This document shows positions 6,610 to 8,237 of a DNA stretch of 8,237 nucleotides, piece after piece. The position numbers were made by a program, and so were the translations under genes. The stretch is from Nitrososphaeraceae archaeon (GTDB lineage: Archaea > Thermoproteota > Nitrososphaeria > Nitrososphaerales > Nitrososphaeraceae), in the NCBI GenBank assembly GCA_025449515.1, contig JANWJI010000071.1, positions 1 through 8,237 on the forward strand. The letters run 5' to 3'. Below the pieces are notes generated by a model. That model worked only from the letters and a program-made list of their open reading frames with translations, ran no database searches and was not told the origin of the DNA. Positions within the stretch are counted from its first letter, which is position 1; each line of letters opens with the position of its first letter.

Positions 6610-7083
6610 CTACTTGACTATCAAAATAGGACGTTTAGTCTGAATTGCAACATGAGAAGCAGTAGATCCATGCAATCGTTGCTTTAGTCCTGATTTTTCT
6701 TCCTCCCCTCTGACAATTAAATCGACATTTTCACGTTCAGCATAATTTACTATAGCATCATCTACCTCAATTGAGCTGACAACCAAACCTGACCTTAAGC
6801 GAATTCCATTAGCATTACTTTTTTCTTTGATAGTGCTAAACCACTTTTCGGCGTTAGCCTTGACCTTTTGCAATATCGAGTCTTGTGTGGTTATTGTATC
6901 GAGATTTTCAATAAGTGAGTCAGTAGCGACAAGCGCATCTTCTGTTCGTACCGCATGGATGGCGATAAGCTCAGCGTTTAACCCTTTTGTTATTAACAAT
7001 GCATAATCTGACGCTTTCATTGATGATTCAGAATCGTCCAACGGAACCAAGATTTTCGAAATTCTTGCATTTATTAAAGACAA
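6610..7083 (-). CDS. universal stress protein (UspA family)
   Basis: A 157-residue single-domain universal stress protein, a cytoplasmic alpha/beta protein that often binds ATP and helps cells survive stress. The N terminus 'ISKILVPLDDSESS' has the strand and Asp (D16/D17) of the nucleotide pocket. The C terminus has the loop and final strand 'HGSTASHVAIQTKRPILIV'. The ATP-binding pattern G-2x-G-9x-G-(S/T) is present except for one position: G126, then E129 where the second Gly should be, then G139 and S140. This 'GEEEKSG' loop may weaken or alter nucleotide binding. Translation starts at a TTG, supported by AAGGAG 7 nt upstream; an ATG a little further up is out of frame. It lies 21 nt after the CoA-transferase fragment on the same strand, so the two may share a transcript, or the stress protein may now depend on a promoter inside the fragment. 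Confidence 0.9.
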   Translation of the reverse strand: MSLINARISKILVPLDDSESSMKASDYALLITKGLNAELIAIHAVRTEDALVATDSLIENLDTITTQDSILQKVKANAEKWFSTIKEKSNANGIRLRSGLVVSSIEVDDAIVNYAERENVDLIVRGEEEKSGLKQRLHGSTASHVAIQTKRPILIVK

Positions 7084-7090
7084 ATAATAT

Positions 7091-7096
7091 CTCCTT
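7091..7096 (-). promoter_or_regulatory. ribosome binding site deciding the TTG start of the stress protein
   Basis: AAGGAG on the minus strand, 7 nt before the TTG at 7083. The only nearby ATG (inside 'AAGATGTAC') is out of frame, and the in-frame upstream sequence reaches a TAA at 7105-7107, so this site fixes the start. Confidence 0.7.
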
Positions 7097-7104
7097 GTAC
7101 ATCT

Positions 7105-7746
7105 TTAGGCTAGTTGTAGCCATTCTGGTTTGGAAGAACCACGTGGAACTAGTACCGTTCGAAATGAGCCAGGCGTTCGAGACATTACCACTTGTTCGGT
7201 AATCCCTTGATACAGACCCAAGGGTGTCTCAGCTGTAAATAGGTCTGGAGCAACATACGTGTGTTCATCCGACGAACCAGCCGTTGCATGCGCATATTTT
7301 TTGTCAAAGATGCCTAGTGAAAGCAACCACTGAGTTACTCCCGCGAGAGATACTACTACGCGATAGCTTCCGCCCTCAACTGCACGTCTGCGAAGCGCTG
7401 ACATGATACCAACTGAGGTAAACCAACCCACGATGTAGTCACATACGATGCGGATTGGAGGCAGTCGTGGGTTGTCAGGCGTACCTTCTAATGCGAATAC
7501 CCCCGTAACCGCTCCTGCAACCTCATCAAATCCCGTCCGATTCGACCATGGACCGATCTCGCCAAAGAGTACGACCTTCGCATGAATCAAGCCTGGATGC
7601 TTTGAGCATAACTCATCTGCTGTAAGTCCAAATCGCTCCTGGTATCCGGGGCGTCGATTCGAAAAGAATACGTCAGCACCATTCAGCAACTGATTGAATT
7701 TTTCTAGTCCTGCCTTTTCATGTAAATCAAGGATGCTTGACCTCAT
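7105..7746 (-). pseudogene. family III CoA-transferase (CaiB/BaiF type), C-terminal fragment
   Basis: The 213 residues match the C-terminal half of a CaiB/BaiF/Frc CoA-transferase, enzymes that move CoA between carboxylic acids through an enzyme-bound acyl anhydride. Seen are 'GADVFFSNRRPGY', 'GLIHAKVVLFGEIGPW', 'GFDEVAGAVTG', and D103 in 'RIVCDYIVGW', at the place of the catalytic Asp. The end 'VLVPRGSSKPEWL' looks like a natural C terminus. Family members have about 400 residues. Sequence resembling the family continues in frame upstream of the ATG at 7746 to about 7815 ('NISQPLDWELEPFYWTS'), with no start codon, and then meets the Hsp20 gene running the other way. The N-terminal CoA-binding half is therefore gone, and this is a truncated gene, probably inactive. 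Its composition is richer in GC than its neighbours and bacterial-like, suggesting transfer before truncation. Confidence 0.8.
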
Positions 7747-7818
7747 ACCGACATGAGACGTCCAGTAAAATGGCTCTAATTCCCAGTCAAGTGGCTGCGA
7801 GATGTTTAGGACGAAATC

Positions 7819-8237
7819 ATGGAGAATAGAGCCCCAAAGGATTTGATAAGAGAATATGAGACTCCTGGAGGAGGTAAAGTAAGAGAATATGGTCCATTTG
7901 TTTATGGATATTCAATGACAGTAGGCCCTGATGTTAAACCAAAGGTTAGAGAGTTTGGCAATGTAAAATCTTTGTTACGCAGTAGAGGCTTTTTTAGAAT
8001 GGCACCAGAAATATCATCAGAACGAGAACCTTTAGCTGATGTGACAACAACAGATAAAGAAGTAAAAGTTGTTGTCGAAATGCCCGGAGTTACTAAATCC
8101 AATATCAAGATAAGTGCATATAATAATTCAGTTGAAGTACAAACTACCGAAAATGCAGAAAGAAAGTACCATGAAGTCATTGATTTACCTGAAGAAGCTG
8201 ATATTGAAACAGCTAGATCTACCTACAATAATGGAAT
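7819..8237 (+). CDS. small heat-shock protein Hsp20 (partial, runs off the window)
   Basis: An ATP-independent holdase that binds unfolding proteins. From the ATG at 7819 at least 139 residues are read and the frame is open to the window end. Residues 6-50 carry a segment typical of thaumarchaeal Hsp20 ('APKDLIREYETP', 'GPFVYGYSMTVGPD', 'KVREFGNVKS'). The alpha-crystallin domain begins near residue 70 ('EPLADVTTTDKEVKVVVEMPG') and shows 'KYHEVIDLPEEAD' and 'ARSTYNNG'. The last strand and C-terminal tail are beyond the window. In relatives as I recall them an N-terminal helical region of some tens of residues precedes 'APKD'; here only MENR does. The upstream frame closes at a TAG (7807-7809), exactly where the CoA-transferase fragment breaks. 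The N terminus is therefore probably truncated, and there is no clear Shine-Dalgarno. Family call firm, start uncertain. Confidence 0.85.
   Translation, partial: MENRAPKDLIREYETPGGGKVREYGPFVYGYSMTVGPDVKPKVREFGNVKSLLRSRGFFRMAPEISSEREPLADVTTTDKEVKVVVEMPGVTKSNIKISAYNNSVEVQTTENAERKYHEVIDLPEEADIETARSTYNNG

Noticed and set aside
6987..7202. 71-residue plus-strand open frame
   Set aside because: Antisense to the stress protein and CoA-transferase genes.
7902..8180. 92-residue minus-strand open frame
   Set aside because: Antisense to the Hsp20 coding sequence.

Overview
The window looks like a chromosomal accessory stretch of a soil-type ammonia-oxidising archaeon (Thaumarchaeota, Nitrososphaerales; Nitrosocosmicus-like is my best guess). 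The grounds are the AT-rich background, TTG starts, an Hsp20 with a 'GPFVYGYSMTVGPD' segment before its alpha-crystallin domain, and decayed genes resembling thaumarchaeal mobile-element primase and terminase-like proteins. The assignment rests on recalled family resemblance, not on a search.

Layout. 1-364: N-terminal half of an IS110-family transposase, broken just after its DEDD catalytic core. 351-1178: the remaining part of a multi-pass membrane protein, joined directly to the IS110 piece. 1192-2466: a graveyard on the minus strand, holding a short C-terminal relic, a frameshifted primase (PriX-like) relic, and an unrecognised relic with an internal stop. 2702-3808: an intact class III nucleotidyl cyclase. 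3862-4068: a truncated SnoaL/NTF2-like protein. 4320-4809: a minus-strand relic with three in-frame TAA stops that resembles a thaumarchaeal terminase-like ATPase. 4962-5717: an intact short-chain dehydrogenase of more bacterial composition. 5718-6584: no intact gene, but possible minus-strand decayed coding sequence. 6610-7083 (minus): universal stress protein. 7105-7746 (minus): C-terminal part of a family III (CaiB/BaiF) CoA-transferase. 7819 to the window end: Hsp20, running off the edge.

The intact genes are a signalling cyclase, a reductase, a universal stress protein and a small heat-shock protein. They suggest stress response or accessory metabolism rather than one pathway. Only the CoA-transferase fragment and the stress protein look co-transcribed (21-nt gap). 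The main theme is repeated breakage. At least two abrupt gene-gene junctions (about 362-410 and 7805-7820) and several reading frames with stops or shifts mark a site of insertion, rearrangement and decay, probably including the remains of an integrated virus or plasmid. I did not find a convincing new functional system. The strongest unexplained signals are the hidden decayed genes on the minus strand, which a plain ORF list does not show.
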